DNA from: Eonycteris spelaea
Taxonomy: Eukaryota > Chordata > Mammalia > Chiroptera > Pteropodidae
Direction of reading: 5' to 3'
Length of the DNA: 64,000 nt
NCBI GenBank assembly: GCA_003508835.1
Contig: PUFA01000007.1
Span: 15,771,001 to 15,835,000, forward strand
The translations under genes were made by a program, and so were the position numbers. This document shows positions 46,040 through 57,040 of the stretch, piece after piece (the first letter of the stretch is position 1; the number at the start of each line of letters is the position of its first letter). The notes beneath the pieces are model-generated. The model was not told the origin of the DNA and did not search any database. It saw nothing but the letters and a program-made list of their open reading frames with translations.

Positions 46040-46180
46040 TGATTATAATGTATGGTGAATTACTTGACCTCTGTACACATCAGTTGTCTCATCAGTGAAA
46101 AAAGATTAGTAGTACCTTCTTCATAGGGTTGTGTCTGGGATGTAGTAATCTCGACACAGCATAGGTGTAATACCAAAACT
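46040..46180 (+). mobile_element. MIR: MIR SINE 3' half, sense
   Basis: GTGAATTACTTGACCTCTGT, CAGTTGTCTCATCAGTGAAA, TAGTACCTTCTTCATAGGGT and CACAGCATAGGTGTAATA follow MIR. It lies next to an oppositely oriented MIR. Confidence 0.7.
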
Positions 46181-46348
46181 GATTTCTCCAACAACTTGAT
46201 TATGTGACTTTTTAATACTTTTAATTCTACTCTAAATACATGTGGTGGTGGTGATGTGGATCAGGGAATCTGGGAACAACTCTAAGTGCCTAGTACTGCC
46301 ACTCTGCATCAATATGAGGGTTGTTGAAGAGGCCAGACATTTGCTGGA

Positions 46349-46788
46349 TGTGATAGTTAATTTTATATGTCAACTTGACTGGTCAGGAGGTCCCCAGATC
46401 AAAAGTTATTTCTGGGTGTGTCTGTGAGGGTATTTTCAGACGACATTAACATTTGAATAGGTGGACTCAATGAAGTAAATTGTTCTCCCAATGTGGGTGA
46501 GCATCATCTTATTCACTGAGGGCCTGAATGGGACAAAAGGTCAAAAGGCAAGAGGAGGGGGAGTTTACTCCTTTTTTTTTGCTTTATTACATAATAAGAG
46601 AGGAATATGTTAACTCCTGTCCTGTCCTTGGACCTGGGAGTTACAACATCAGTGACCATAATTATCGGGTCTTTGAATTTGGACTGAATTATGCCACTGG
46701 CTCTCCTTGGTCTCCAGCTTGCAGAGAACAGATTGTGGGATCTTCTCGGTTTCCATTGTCCAGTGACCCAATTCCTCATTACAGGATT
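46349..46788 (+). mobile_element. MLT2: MLT2-type LTR of an ERVL element, sense
   Basis: Begins TGTGATAGTTAATTTTATAT and continues GTCAACTTGACTGGTCAGG, TTCTGGGTGTGTCTGTGAGG, CAATGTGGGTGAGCATCATC, GAGGGCCTGAATGGGACAAA, CCTTGGTCTCCAGCTTGCAG and GTGACCCAATTCCTCATTAC. The usual segment between 'ccaattcc' and the terminal 'taatacag' appears deleted. Overlapping short frames on both strands inside it are not genes. Confidence 0.85.
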
Positions 46789-47470
46789 TGATACTGAGAA
46801 TGGTTCTAGAGGAACAGAATATAAAGATGAGTTTTCTAAATTGGTCCTACAGTTTCTGGAATTGGTCCTCTAATCTAATTAGATTTAAGGACTCTAAAGA
46901 CTCAGCTTCCAGTGGAAAGAGAACACTGATAGTCCATGCATTGACTTTCTAGAGTTAGGCAAAATATATTATTGGATACTTTAATCAGCCCCTTATAAGA
47001 ATCCAGGAGTTAGGTGAGTCTACGTGATACTTTTAAACATTTGTGGAAAACTAATGAATATAATGTCATTGGTTGGTTGCTCCTAATGTTGCTGTACCAA
47101 GTGGTAAAGAAAAAGGATGGCCTCAGGGATTTGAAATCCCAGCTGAAGCCCCTAAGTGACTTAAAAGCTTCTCCTTGTGCCTTGGAGGAGACACTTAACT
47201 CTTGTAGTCACAGTGCTGAAATTGCTGGAAATTTAATTCAGAACCTCATCCTGTGACTAGATAAATTACAAAGCAAGTTGGACTCCCAGCCTGGCAAGGT
47301 ATCTACTATTAGAGTGAGGGCATTGGTTGGGAAACAGTGGGATCCCGTAAGTTGGGATGGGGACATGTGGGGAGACCCTGAGGAAATTGACCTCTATATT
47401 CTGATGAGTCTTCTTTACCAGTGGAAAAGTTCTCCCTCCTCCTGGTAGAAGCATACCCTGGAAGAAAGAC
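46789..47470 (+). mobile_element. ERVL internal remnant, 5' part
   Basis: Follows the LTR directly. TTGATACTGAGAATGGTTCT at the junction is a decayed tRNA-Leu-type primer-binding site as expected for ERVL. Downstream sequence has gag-leader texture, with an 80-codon open piece at 47014-47256. All frames are broken, and no pol-like region or second LTR follows, so this is a dead 5' fragment of an old endogenous retrovirus. No restored frame is attempted. Confidence 0.6.
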
Positions 47471-48260
47471 GAAGTAAAAATCTGGCTCTTCCTGAAAGAG
47501 CCAAAAGAGAAAGAGAAAGAAGAGAGGGGAGAGAAAGAGGAAAAGAGAATATGAATGAATGATTGAATGAACGGTAGAATAACAAGCTACATTTTCATAG
47601 AAGGTGAAACAGGAGTATGATTTTTGTAGTCAGACACAGATTTTACAGAAGGGGACTATTCTAGTGGCATTTAAAAAAAGAAATTCACCCTAAAAGACTA
47701 CTTGTAATGATGTGCTGGTAGATAGGTTCTTTGAAAAAGAACAGGGGACACTAATTTATAGCATTTTCTAATCTACATGGTATAAATAATTGTACCATTG
47801 CCAATTTTAAGCCACCAGTATGACGTGGGGAACATAGCACAGAGAAGAGATACATAAAATTAACTCTTTAGTCAAAGTCAACTGGATCCAGCACAGCACT
47901 GAAAGAGCCAACCATTGCAAATGCGTCATGGAATCTGAAAAGCAGCCTGTCAGTGCAGACATTGCCTTCGTTAAAGGGATTGTTAGTAGAGATCACAGCT
48001 GAGGATCTTGGAGGAAGTCAGAAAAGGGCCAGCCATTGTGCATCCACCATATTTAGACAGCACCAAAACCACACTACAGCTGTGCTCAAGGAGAACCCTT
48101 TTTCCTTTGCCCTCCTTCCTCTTCAACTTGAACTCTGAGGAGCCAACAAATAGCAATCAGGGATTGAGTGGAAGGAAGGCAGAGAGGAAGTGAACACTGA
48201 CCATTTTCCTTCTCCTCCTATGGTTTTCCACTCCAAAGCAGGAACAAACTGTTATATTAG
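47471..48260. other. Unassigned sequence, possibly more ERVL interior
   Basis: A GA-rich tract at 47505-47550 is followed by balanced sequence with overlapping short frames (47953-48138, 48008-48193). It could be continuing ERVL sequence or another old repeat. No clear match. Confidence 0.3.
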
Positions 48261-48875
48261 ATAGTCAAGTTTCATTTTACGCTATGGGTAGACTTTTTAT
48301 TACTGAACAATGAAAAAGTGATGGGAAAATCTCAGAGAACTGCCTGAGATATCACCTAGGGAAGTTACAAGAAAATATGAAGTGTCTTTTGATGGCACCT
48401 ACCAAGTCGGTTCTCTCTCTCTGCCGAATCTTCTGTGCTAGGTCAATGAGATTACATTATGAGTTCTGGATCGTTTCTTCTCCCATGTAGATAACATGAT
48501 TCCTTTTAATAATGAAGAATCACAGACAGACACATCAAATCAGGAGTATGATTTATATAAATATGTCAAAATGAAGAGAGCTTGTTTGTGTGAAGTGGGG
48601 ATATCTTATACAAATGGGTGTAATCATATTTGCTCCCAAATTGTTCTGTAAAGTTTTATCCTATTTGTGTATCTCCATCCCAATTTTTATGTGGAAGTAC
48701 AGGTACCTGTTTAGAATAAAGTATTTTCTAGAAAGGTTGCAAATGTTCTATTTGATGCCACTATATTCATTGAACAGAGATTTGATTGGATGGCAAGGGT
48801 GTCTCGTGAAACCTTGTGTATCTAAACGTTAAATCACATACACATGACCTTTCTCAGCGGAGCCGGCATTTCCGT
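48261..48875. other. Unique sequence, no recognised feature
   Basis: 80-codon frame at 48590-48832 unrecognised. Nothing else supported. Confidence 0.4.
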
Positions 48876-48879
48876 AGTA

Positions 48880-49030
48880 GCTCTCTCTTCAGAGTGTGAA
48901 AGTCCAGGCTCTGTTCCCAGCTCTGCCACCCAGCTGCCACGTGATTTAGGCAGCTCTCTCGAAGGCCATTCTGAGATTTCTACATAAAATGAAGTTTCCT
49001 GCTTCAAAGAATTCCAATTTGTATACCAAT
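48880..49030 (+). mobile_element. MIR: MIR SINE, sense, well preserved core
   Basis: AGTGTGAAAGTCCAGGCTCT, GTTCCCAGCTCTGCCACCCA, GCTGCCACGTGATTTAGGCA and TTCTACATAAAATGAAGTTT match MIR from the 5' part into the core. The minus-strand frame at 48834-49142 overlaps it and is therefore not a gene. Confidence 0.75.
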
Positions 49031-50320
49031 GCACTAAAGACCTTCTTCTACAAATGTTGCTGTAAACCATTTCATGATATGGAGTCTGGTCACTAGAACC
49101 TATATCAAATGGTTTAATTTGATAGTTTAATTCCTCAGTCAACTACTCGCAAACACAAATAAAATGCTTGTATTCTTAGGTCTCCAATAATCGATTTGCA
49201 GCACTTAATACTTAAGAGGTTGTCTTACATAACTGGAAAGAGAATATACTAATATACTGTGCATAAAATAGTCACTTTCGCGTTGAAAAGTAACACTAAC
49301 TTTGAAAATGTTAAAGGCAATGAGTGATGTTGTATCTCTACAATACCAGTTTGATTTTTTTGGACACTGAAATGATTGTTTTTAAAAATCGATCATCAGA
49401 ATCGACCTGTTATTTTGATGTTATAAAAGTACAATCTGTGTTACTCTGAGGGGGACTGTTTCCTATTAAGGACCATTGATCCACAGAAAATAAATCAACT
49501 GGAAACTGCTCAGCTATAAAACATAGCTTATAAACAATCCATTTCTCTTCTTCTGAATTAAAAATAGTGAATTAAATGGTCATTTATATACCCAACATAT
49601 ATAATCTCTAGACAGTGCTTTTTTAATGGTATTATAACTAACAGAAAGAAGAGAAAGAGAATACTGGAGATAGAAAAGAACATATATGTGGAAGAGCCTT
49701 ACACAATGGCCAGATGAGAGAATTATGTATCCGTCCATACATGTATATAAAGGGGAAAAGAGAATTGGAGATATTAAGAAAGACATGCAGACTGGTGTGT
49801 GTGGGGAGAAGTGTGTGCACCCACATACTTATAAGAGAGCAGAGAAAAGGAGAAATAGATTTCTGTATAGTGACATTATTTCCTAATATAATAGCCCTTA
49901 TTCTTGTCTAAAGGCATATTTTATTCTCTTTCTTATAGGAAAAATAAAAAAAAGACTATCTCTTTACCTATGTATTTTGGGCTTTATAGAACTAAGTTCA
50001 AGGCTAACATCCTCCAGTCACCACCTGTACTTGACAAGTCAGCCAAATTTCAGTTCACTTATCAATGTGAATTTGTATGCCTTCCAAAGCAGTTCATGGA
50101 GCAAAAGTAAAACAGATAACATTGCCAAGCAGGAACTCCTTCAGAAATATTTTCTTGTACATGATTGGCTTGGTCCAAATACCATGTTTAAGAATCTCTT
50201 ACGAGTGTACACATCATTAAAAAGTGACATTCTCTGTGAAAAGGTATCTAAAGTTAGAAGTTCATAAGTCAAGGTTGTTTAGAAAGAATTTATTTAGAGA
50301 TACAGGAAGGAAGTTGGAGT
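49031..50320. other. Mostly unique sequence; possible conserved segment at 49.28-49.55 kb
   Basis: 49280-49550 keeps CpGs (TTTCGCGTTG, AATCGATCATC, AATCGACC) and homeodomain-like cores in otherwise AT-rich DNA. Overlapping short frames at 49580-50267 on both strands are not recognisable. Confidence 0.3.
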
Positions 50321-50324
50321 TTGG

Positions 50325-50520
50325 ACTTAGGTACATATAATTTACAATTCAAAGTCTGCCATTTACTAAACATTCATTTTTAAGTAGATTAAGAATTCTC
50401 ACTTGTTTTATTATCTTTAAAATGAAGGTTACATAATTTGAAGTGGATCATTGTGAGGATTAGTATATGTATATGTATAGTATCTGCACCATAAAGTTGC
50501 TCTATAAAAGATAGTAGTAA
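50325..50520 (+). mobile_element. MIR: MIR SINE, sense
   Basis: AATTCAAAGTCTGCCATTTA, GAATTCTCACTTGTTTTATT, ATCTTTAAAATGAAGGTTAC and CATTGTGAGGATTAGTATAT follow MIR. Confidence 0.65.
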
Positions 50521-51465
50521 CACTGGGCATTTGTTATATTTTGCACATAATAGAGCACAGAAATTTTTTTCATTTTTTAATTTTGTAAATTATGTCTGGT
50601 TTATATTTAATTATAAATAGATAAGTAAACACATGTACACATACATAATATATTAAGTAACTCCTGGTAAGAGACATTTTAAAGATATAATTATTAGTTT
50701 CCTATTGCTCTCTGAGCATTGTATAAAATTAAATTATGGGTATTAGGTGACACTTTGTAAATTTATTTTCAGTCTTTGAAAGTATCAACAGAATCTTTAG
50801 TAAGGCAAAGCTACATATATTTTCTTTTGAGTTCCTTTAAAATTCCCGTACTGTTCTTTTTTCTCTCTTCTTAAATCTCCAAAGTATGTATTAAATACAT
50901 TTACTTCATTGTACATAAGGCAAAAACTAAAATTTCATGCCCCATTCAGATGGATTTTTTCTTTATTTTAGAGAACTTTTTGTATAAAATATAAATATAT
51001 AAATATATATGAATAGATAAAATCTTACCAGGTTTATTATTATTTTCTTTCACCTGTATTATAAGAGGAGACTTGCTTACAACTAAATGCTATCAAACTT
51101 TTTTTCAGGTTTGCCTTTCTCCTGTTTCAAGAAAAGAAATATTAGTCTATTAGAACCTCACTTAAAGATAATATTGTGAATGTGATGTTTGCACTACAAT
51201 GACAACATATTCCATCAGTAGGTCTAAAAAACTAAATGAATATTTGGGCAGACGTGTATATGTACATCTCTGCACTCTCGGTACTAAGAGTAGTTGGGCA
51301 GGAAGGCAGAGACAAGCAAGGGTTTACAAAATGTGAAATCCTGTTTTATTTAATTGTATAATTTACTCAGTGATATTCATTTACCAGTGGATAAGCTTTC
51401 TTAAAACACTTCAACTTTAAGTTAATGGTAAAACATGCTTATTCTCCCAAAGACATACGTACTGA
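50521..51465. other. AT-rich sequence, no recognised feature
   Basis: ATAAATATATAAATATA low complexity at 50988-51016. No gene or repeat recognised. Confidence 0.4.
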
Positions 51466-51469
51466 TGGA

Positions 51470-51790
51470 AGAATTAAAAATTTTCGTATGTAATTGGGAA
51501 TCTGTGTTTATGTATGGTTAATTCCATATACAGAAATGCTTTTTCTCTATTTATCTTAAATATTTGGGCAACTTTGGCACCATTTACTTTAAAATAATGG
51601 GATTTACAAATTTCATTACGATAACATTGTGAAGCCATTGTAATACTCATTTCGCTAGCCCCAAGCACCAGATTTAGATTCAATTGGTTCATACAAATGA
51701 AACAAGCTATAGATCTTTCGTAACAGATGGCGCAGTTTCGTATTCTGAAACAAGAAAGCATAATTGCTGCATTTCAGAAATAATGCAATG
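51470..51790. other. Candidate conserved non-coding element with a 95-codon minus frame
   Basis: Repeat-free block with several retained CpGs (ACATACGTACTG, ATTACGATAAC, TTTCGCTAGCC, GATGGCGCAGTTTCG) and homeodomain-type sites. The minus strand is open for 95 codons (51474-51761) with no domain I recognise and no clear splice sites. I favour a regulatory element over an exon. Confidence 0.3.
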
Positions 51791-52055
51791 TTTTTACATT
51801 AGAAAAAACAAAGATACAAATGTTTCTTAATGAGATTACTATTCAATAAAAAGCTAATTCAGATACCAAATATTGTATAGCCTTTCAGATGTACTGGGAA
51901 ACTTACCATTAGCTCCAGAAATATCCAAATTCCATCTCACAATTTTCAATATTAAATTTTAATTATTGCTTTTTGTTCACTAATTAAAATAGTATTTATA
52001 GTAGTTATTATTTCCCTATTATATGCCGAGAACTGTGCTACTTATAAATATACGA

Positions 52056-52515
52056 TGTTAGTATACACGAGTTGACATAACAAAATATCACAGACTCAGT
52101 GGCTTAAGCAACAGAAATTTACTTTCTCACAGTTCTGGAGCCTGGAAATTTCAGGATAAAGGTCCTGCAGGGTTTGGTGTCTAGTGAGAGCTTTCTTCCA
52201 GTCTCTTGGCATATAGATAACTACCTTCTACTGTGCGTTCACAGGGGCTATTCTCAGTGCGTGGGCATGGAGAGAGAGAGGGAGAGGAGGGGAAGACACA
52301 TATGAGAGAGCTGTGGAGAGCATGCATATGAGGGCCAGCTGGCTAGTTCTTTGGTGTCTCTTAGCAGGGCACTAATCCTACCTGGTTAGAACCCCAGCCT
52401 TACCACATCATTTAACCTTAATGAACTCCTAAGGACTCTGTTTTCACATACAACTCCATGAAAGGCTATGCTTCAACATGTGAATTTTAGGGGAACACAG
52501 CATTCAGTCCATGAC
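52056..52515 (-). mobile_element. MaLR LTR (MLT1/MST-type), antisense, near complete
   Basis: TGTTAGTATACACGAGTTGA at one end and AACACAGCATTCAGTCCATG ACA at the other define the ends. Between them lie ACAAAATATCACAGACTCAG, TGGCTTAAGCAACAGAAATT, CTCACAGTTCTGGAGCCTGG, AGCAGGGCACTAATCCTACC and CTTCAACATGTGAATTTTAG. About 460 bp, with a GA-rich insertion at 52268-52300. Solo LTR. Confidence 0.85.
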
Positions 52516-52534
52516 AGAAACCAAAGTGATCTAG

Positions 52535-52690
52535 AACTATGAAGTGTGGCTAATAAGAGCAAAAGCTTTCAAGTCAGGAAGATTGAGTTCAAATCCTGGT
52601 TCTACTGCCTGCCCATGACTATGGCAAAAGTACCACCTGTGGCTTCATTATCTTACCTGAATCACAAAATTGGTTTAGGAGATGAACAAG
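52535..52690 (+). mobile_element. MIR: MIR SINE fragment, sense
   Basis: GTGGCTAATAAGAGCAAAAG, TCAGGAAGATTGAGTTCAAA, TCCTGGTTCTACTGCCTGCC and TGGCTTCATTATCTTACCTG follow MIR, including the B box (GTTCAAATCC). Confidence 0.75.
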
Positions 52691-53255
52691 ATCCATGTAA
52701 AAAAAAAAAAAAATACTACGCAGGGCCTTCATTTTCTGGTTCCACATGTCAGGAGCTTAGACGTCTCCACTCTCTTCTAACAAGTAAAAAGCTGAAATGA
52801 CTGAAAAATCAACTTTTTTGGAATATTATTCTTAGCCTGGGTGAAGGTTTATTAATATTATCGATCTGTAGTTTCTGAAGGCGGGAACTTAAATTATTTT
52901 TTCTCCTTTTCTAACGTGTATTAGCGCTATTAGTTTGCCTCTAAGCACTGTTTTCACTGCATCTTACAAATTTTGATACCTCTTGGCTCATGTCACATTG
53001 TCCTAGTTCAACTCTGATTTTAGCTACAGATGTGCAATTTCAGAGTCATAACATGCTGATAGCATCTCACAATGCACATGCTAAGTCTCCATCTAGTTTC
53101 CACCAGGAACCAGGACTTTTCCCTAGATCTCAGAAGTCCATTTATGATGAGGTGTCTGATAGAGAAAGTGACAAGTCACTGAAAGACCATTTCACCATTC
53201 ATAGACACACACACACACGTACATTCAGTCAGTTTTTGTTTTCTGGGTTAGTTTT
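52691..53255. other. Unique sequence with A13 and CA tracts
   Basis: A-run at 52700-52713 and (CA)n at 53205-53217. The frames at 52546-52800 and 52990-53268 have no recognisable similarity, and the former begins inside the MIR. Confidence 0.4.
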
Positions 53256-53606
53256 TGTTATGGATTAAATATTTTGTGTCCTCCCAAAATTCATATGTTG
53301 CAATCCTAACCCCTCATGTATTAGGGAATCGATTATTTGGCCAGTGATTAGGCCATGAGAATGGAGCCCTCATGAATGGGATTAGTGCCCTGCTAAAGAT
53401 ACCCAGAGATCTCTTTCCCCTTCCACCATGTGAAGACACAAAGAAGGCCACTCTCTGCAGCGTGGAAGATGTCTCATTAAAACCAGACCATGCCTGCACC
53501 CTGCTCTCTGACTTCCATACTTTGCTACTGTGAGGAAATAAATTTCTGTTGTTTATGTGGCCCAACATATGGTATTCTGTTACAGCAGCCCCAAACTGAC
53601 TGAGAT
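53256..53606 (+). mobile_element. MST-type MaLR LTR, sense, complete
   Basis: TGTTATGGATTAAATATTTT start, CCTCCCAAAATTCATATGTT, GAGCCCTCATGAATGGGATT, AGTGCCCTGCTAAAGATACC, CCTTCCACCATGTGAAGACA, GAAATAAATTTCTGTTGTTT and AACTGACTGAGATA end. About 350 bp and less diverged than other LTRs here. Solo. Confidence 0.9.
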
Positions 53607-54228
53607 AGTTATGCTATGTACAGTTGGCACCGGCACTGAAATGGAGAATAGTGGACCATTTCTCCTAGAAAAAATACAGGCTTAGGTAGCAGTGAGATTT
53701 TGGTTGCATTTTCATCAACAGCTTCATTCATAACCTTGTTTTTTAAATATATTTCTGTTTTTTAATATATTTTTAATATATTTTTGTTTGAAGACACTTT
53801 ATTTTTTATGTTAGTTCACTAACGTTGAACTCATAGCCAATAATGCTATAACTCATACCTAAACAAAGCTCATCTAACACAAACATTTTTTTACATAAGA
53901 CACGTCATAAGTTCTTGACCTTAGGACTCTCGGCAACAGTTTCATACAATACTTAGGGGCCATTTTGAACATTGAAATCACCATCAAAAAAACACAAAAA
54001 AATGCAAAAATGTGGCACTAAATAGATGAAAAGGGATTTATTTACAGTATGAATCCCTCACTAGACCTCATGCATGGTGCAAGTGAAACCATTTTTTCTT
54101 GGTTATGCACATGCACATGTCTACAAATGACCTTAAAAACACCATGGATATTAATTTTGGGGTTAAAAATAAGTTTTGGCTAACAGAATTTACAAATATG
54201 GAATTAATGGATAATGAGGATCAATTGC
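53607..54228 (-). mobile_element. Tigger-family DNA transposon (TcMar), antisense
   Basis: The right end GATAATGAGGATCAATTG (54211-54228) is the reverse complement of a Tigger terminal repeat (CAGTCGATCCTC-type). Inside, in antisense, lie the 5' UTR (TGTGGCACTAAATAGATGAA), a transposase start region (ATG at 53963 reading down), and a subterminal part (CATTTTCATCAACAGCTTCA, AAAAATACAGGCTTAGG). Most of the transposase is deleted, making it a non-autonomous derivative. Its left terminal repeat is missing exactly where the MST LTR ends. Confidence 0.75.
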
Positions 54229-55690
54229 ATATGCGTTCATATTGTGAAGTTTTCACTTACATACAGTGAATATGTTTCTTCAAGTACACACCCACCCCCT
54301 AAATATACTTGATTTAGATCTACTGAAAAAAAGAAAAAAAAAAAATTCTCTTTATACCATAGAATTGTATTGAAAATAGCTTTCTTCTTCCATGAGAAAT
54401 GAAGGATTAGACTATATGGGGAAAGGTGTTTCAACTGCCATGTACTGTATATCCAATCAATCAGAGGCACATTGAAAATACTAGACAAGTTTTTTTTAGT
54501 GGTTCACAGTAAAATGTCATTGCCTTTAATAAAAAGTAATTATGAATAGATTTTGTTACTATACTAGTCTCTCCTTTAACAGAATGTGATTTTAAGATAC
54601 GTGAACTTTTTTTATTTGAACTTAATTTAGACCCTAATTGAAATCAAAGTTTGTGTAGCAAGATCCTACTCTCTTGCCAAGTCATCTACGAAGACTTTTT
54701 ATATCAGTGCATGGCCTTCTTTTCGCACCCCCAGTGTTAAATGCATTTCTTTGACAATCTACTGTCCACTGAAATTAAAGTCTCAGAACTAGTTTATTTA
54801 GAAGAGCAAAGGATAAATAGAAACACTAACTTCATATAGAGATCATTTGCAGCCTCACTAACTTCATTTCTTCTGGTATTTTCTCATGCAGGAAATATAT
54901 TTGGATTGTTAGAATATGAAGGCTTTTTTTTTTTTTTTTTTTTAACCCTAACATGGAAATGAATTTCTGACTCAGGGAAATGCTGTCAACTTTCTAATTT
55001 ACTTTGGCTTCTTCCATATACATTCCTGTGACTCTTTCATATTCCTGCTTAGTCTCTCATGGAACTATATTGTTTATATTGAACAAGGAGCTGGCACTCT
55101 ACTGCAACTCTTTCTCCAAAACGACTTAATTTTCAAAGAAAGGGTAGAAGAAAAAGACATGTTTACTTGAAAGACCAACTTTTTGAGCTAAGCATTTGCT
55201 TTTCTCCTGTGTATTTTTTCTTTGCTTCTATTTCTGGGAAAAAAAAAAAAAAAGCGGAAAAGATTTATGACCCTATCTGGCATTTCCCCCCTGATATTCA
55301 TATAAATCATGCTAACTTAGAATTATAAAGATAGAAATATCTAAGTCCCTGTCTTAGGAGGCTCCATGAACCCATTAGTGTAATGGACTTCAAGGAAAGA
55401 ATCGCTTAATATTTTGTCATGTATTAGAGCATTCTATGGCCCTATAGAGCAAATTGTTACATAAACGGAGATTTCCTCTCAATATTTATTATATACATTT
55501 TCCCTGGAGAAAAATTCTAATCAACTCCAAAAATAAAGGTAGATGATTGGTGAGGTTGGATAACGAAGAATATAGAAGAGTCAAGACTCTACCCATTATT
55601 TTATTTTCTAGAAACATTAACCTTTTCTTCATTGAAATTGAAATATTCACTTCCGAAATCCTTCCACATGTTCGTGTGGTATAATAAAAG
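54229..55690. other. AT-rich sequence with homopolymer runs
   Basis: T19 at about 54925-54943 and an A15 run near 55240-55254. No repeat family or exon recognised. Confidence 0.4.
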
Positions 55691-55694
55691 CACT

Positions 55695-55905
55695 GCTCTC
55701 CTTGGAGTCAGTATTTTGCACCAATAGTTTGCATAATTGAGTTTTGCACCTAGAATTTACTAGCTGTTTAATTTTGGTCAAGATATTTTACCTCTCTGGC
55801 CTCAGTTTCCTTAACTTCTTTAATGGATATAATAATATTTCTCTGTTTTGCTATTAGAATTTTATTATGAAATGAGTGGTGCTGTATAAAGTTCAACCTA
55901 ATCGA
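55695..55905 (+). mobile_element. MIR: MIR SINE, sense
   Basis: GCTCTCCTTGGAGTCAGTAT, GAATTTACTAGCTGTTTAAT, TTGGTCAAGATATTTTACCT, CTCTGGCCTCAGTTTCCTTA and AATGAGTGGTGCTGTATAAA follow MIR. Confidence 0.8.
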
Positions 55906-57000
55906 CAGGTATAGCTTTCTGGAACATTTAAGCAATGTGATTTGAATGATTTCTACCCGAGAGGTAATGTAAAAATAAGTAACCGAATATTAAATTGAAA
56001 CTTTAAATAAATCTTAGAATAGAAAAATATGCTCCCACCCCCCCCCCCAAATCACCATATGTAAAATTTACAAATGAAATTAATCAAAATCGATGGTATG
56101 ACTTTTGGATCCTTGAACAAAACAAGGCTATAAAAATGGTTTGGAGTTGAAGATATCTTTCTGGAAAGGATGGTTGGTTGTGAGTCCTCATCTCACTTCA
56201 TGTAGGAGGAATGGAAGAGGCTGACTCTTTTGTTTCTGTCTTAGTGATTGAAGCTTTCACATAGCTCCTGTTTCCTGAAGCTGAGAATAATAGAATACCG
56301 ATATCCGACCCATTCTGACAAAACAAAGATGGATACAGAAAAGAGAATTTTGATGGGATGAGTTTGCACTTCCAGAATTTGTTGGCAAAGTATGTAGTAT
56401 ATAGTCACACTGAAGAAAGAATCAATTTAGAGACATTTTTCGCCCTCCATAAAAGGGCTGCCTACAGAGGTGAGGGAGCCAGAAGGTAGACATGAATGTT
56501 GCATTCTTTGGGCTTAAAAGAATAGCAAGTGACCTTTTGGAATAGATATTCTGCCCAGGAAAGAGGACCCATAATCATACCCAGTAGAGTCATAGTTAAA
56601 TATTAGCCATTTCCAGAGTACAAACCAAATTTGGGGATGAAACGGTTTAAGAAAACCTTTCTTATGCTCTTATTATCCTTCTCTCGTTAGCTATCATATT
56701 TGACCCAGAAGGGTTCAGAATTGGCTAGAAAGGCAGATAGAAAAGAGGAGGGGAAAAACGAGTCAGAGGAATAAGAAGGAATCCAATTTTCCAATTACTT
56801 GTCTTTTTCCCCCTATAAAATTTATTTGGTATCAGCTTTATGCTGTGAGAAGGAAATTTTACTGTTAAATCAACTTATATGATTCATATCTTTTTATAAT
56901 TCATATCTTTTCTTGCATATTACATATGCTGAATAGACACTGTGTCTATTACAAAGTAACTATTAGGCTGCCATTTTCTTGCATCAGGTGCTTTTTTAAG
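55906..57000. other. Unique sequence with C11 run
   Basis: C11 at 56038-56048. No repeat or exon recognised. Confidence 0.4.
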
Positions 57001-57040
57001 GTTTTTTTTTTTGTTTTTTTTTTTTTTTTTTTTTTTTGTA
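57001..57040. repeat. Long T-rich tract
   Basis: T10, G, then about 20 T with a single G break. Could be the A-tail of an antisense retroposon, but no body is recognisable beside it. Confidence 0.85.

Noticed and set aside
46513..46873. Overlapping 60-88-codon frames on both strands as genes
   Set aside because: They lie inside an MLT2 LTR, and the openings are a by-product of its composition.
48834..49142. 102-codon minus frame as a gene
   Set aside because: It overlaps a well-preserved sense MIR and has no domain.
57001..57040. Poly-T as the tail of an antisense retroposed gene
   Set aside because: No retroposed body or target-site duplication could be recognised on either side.
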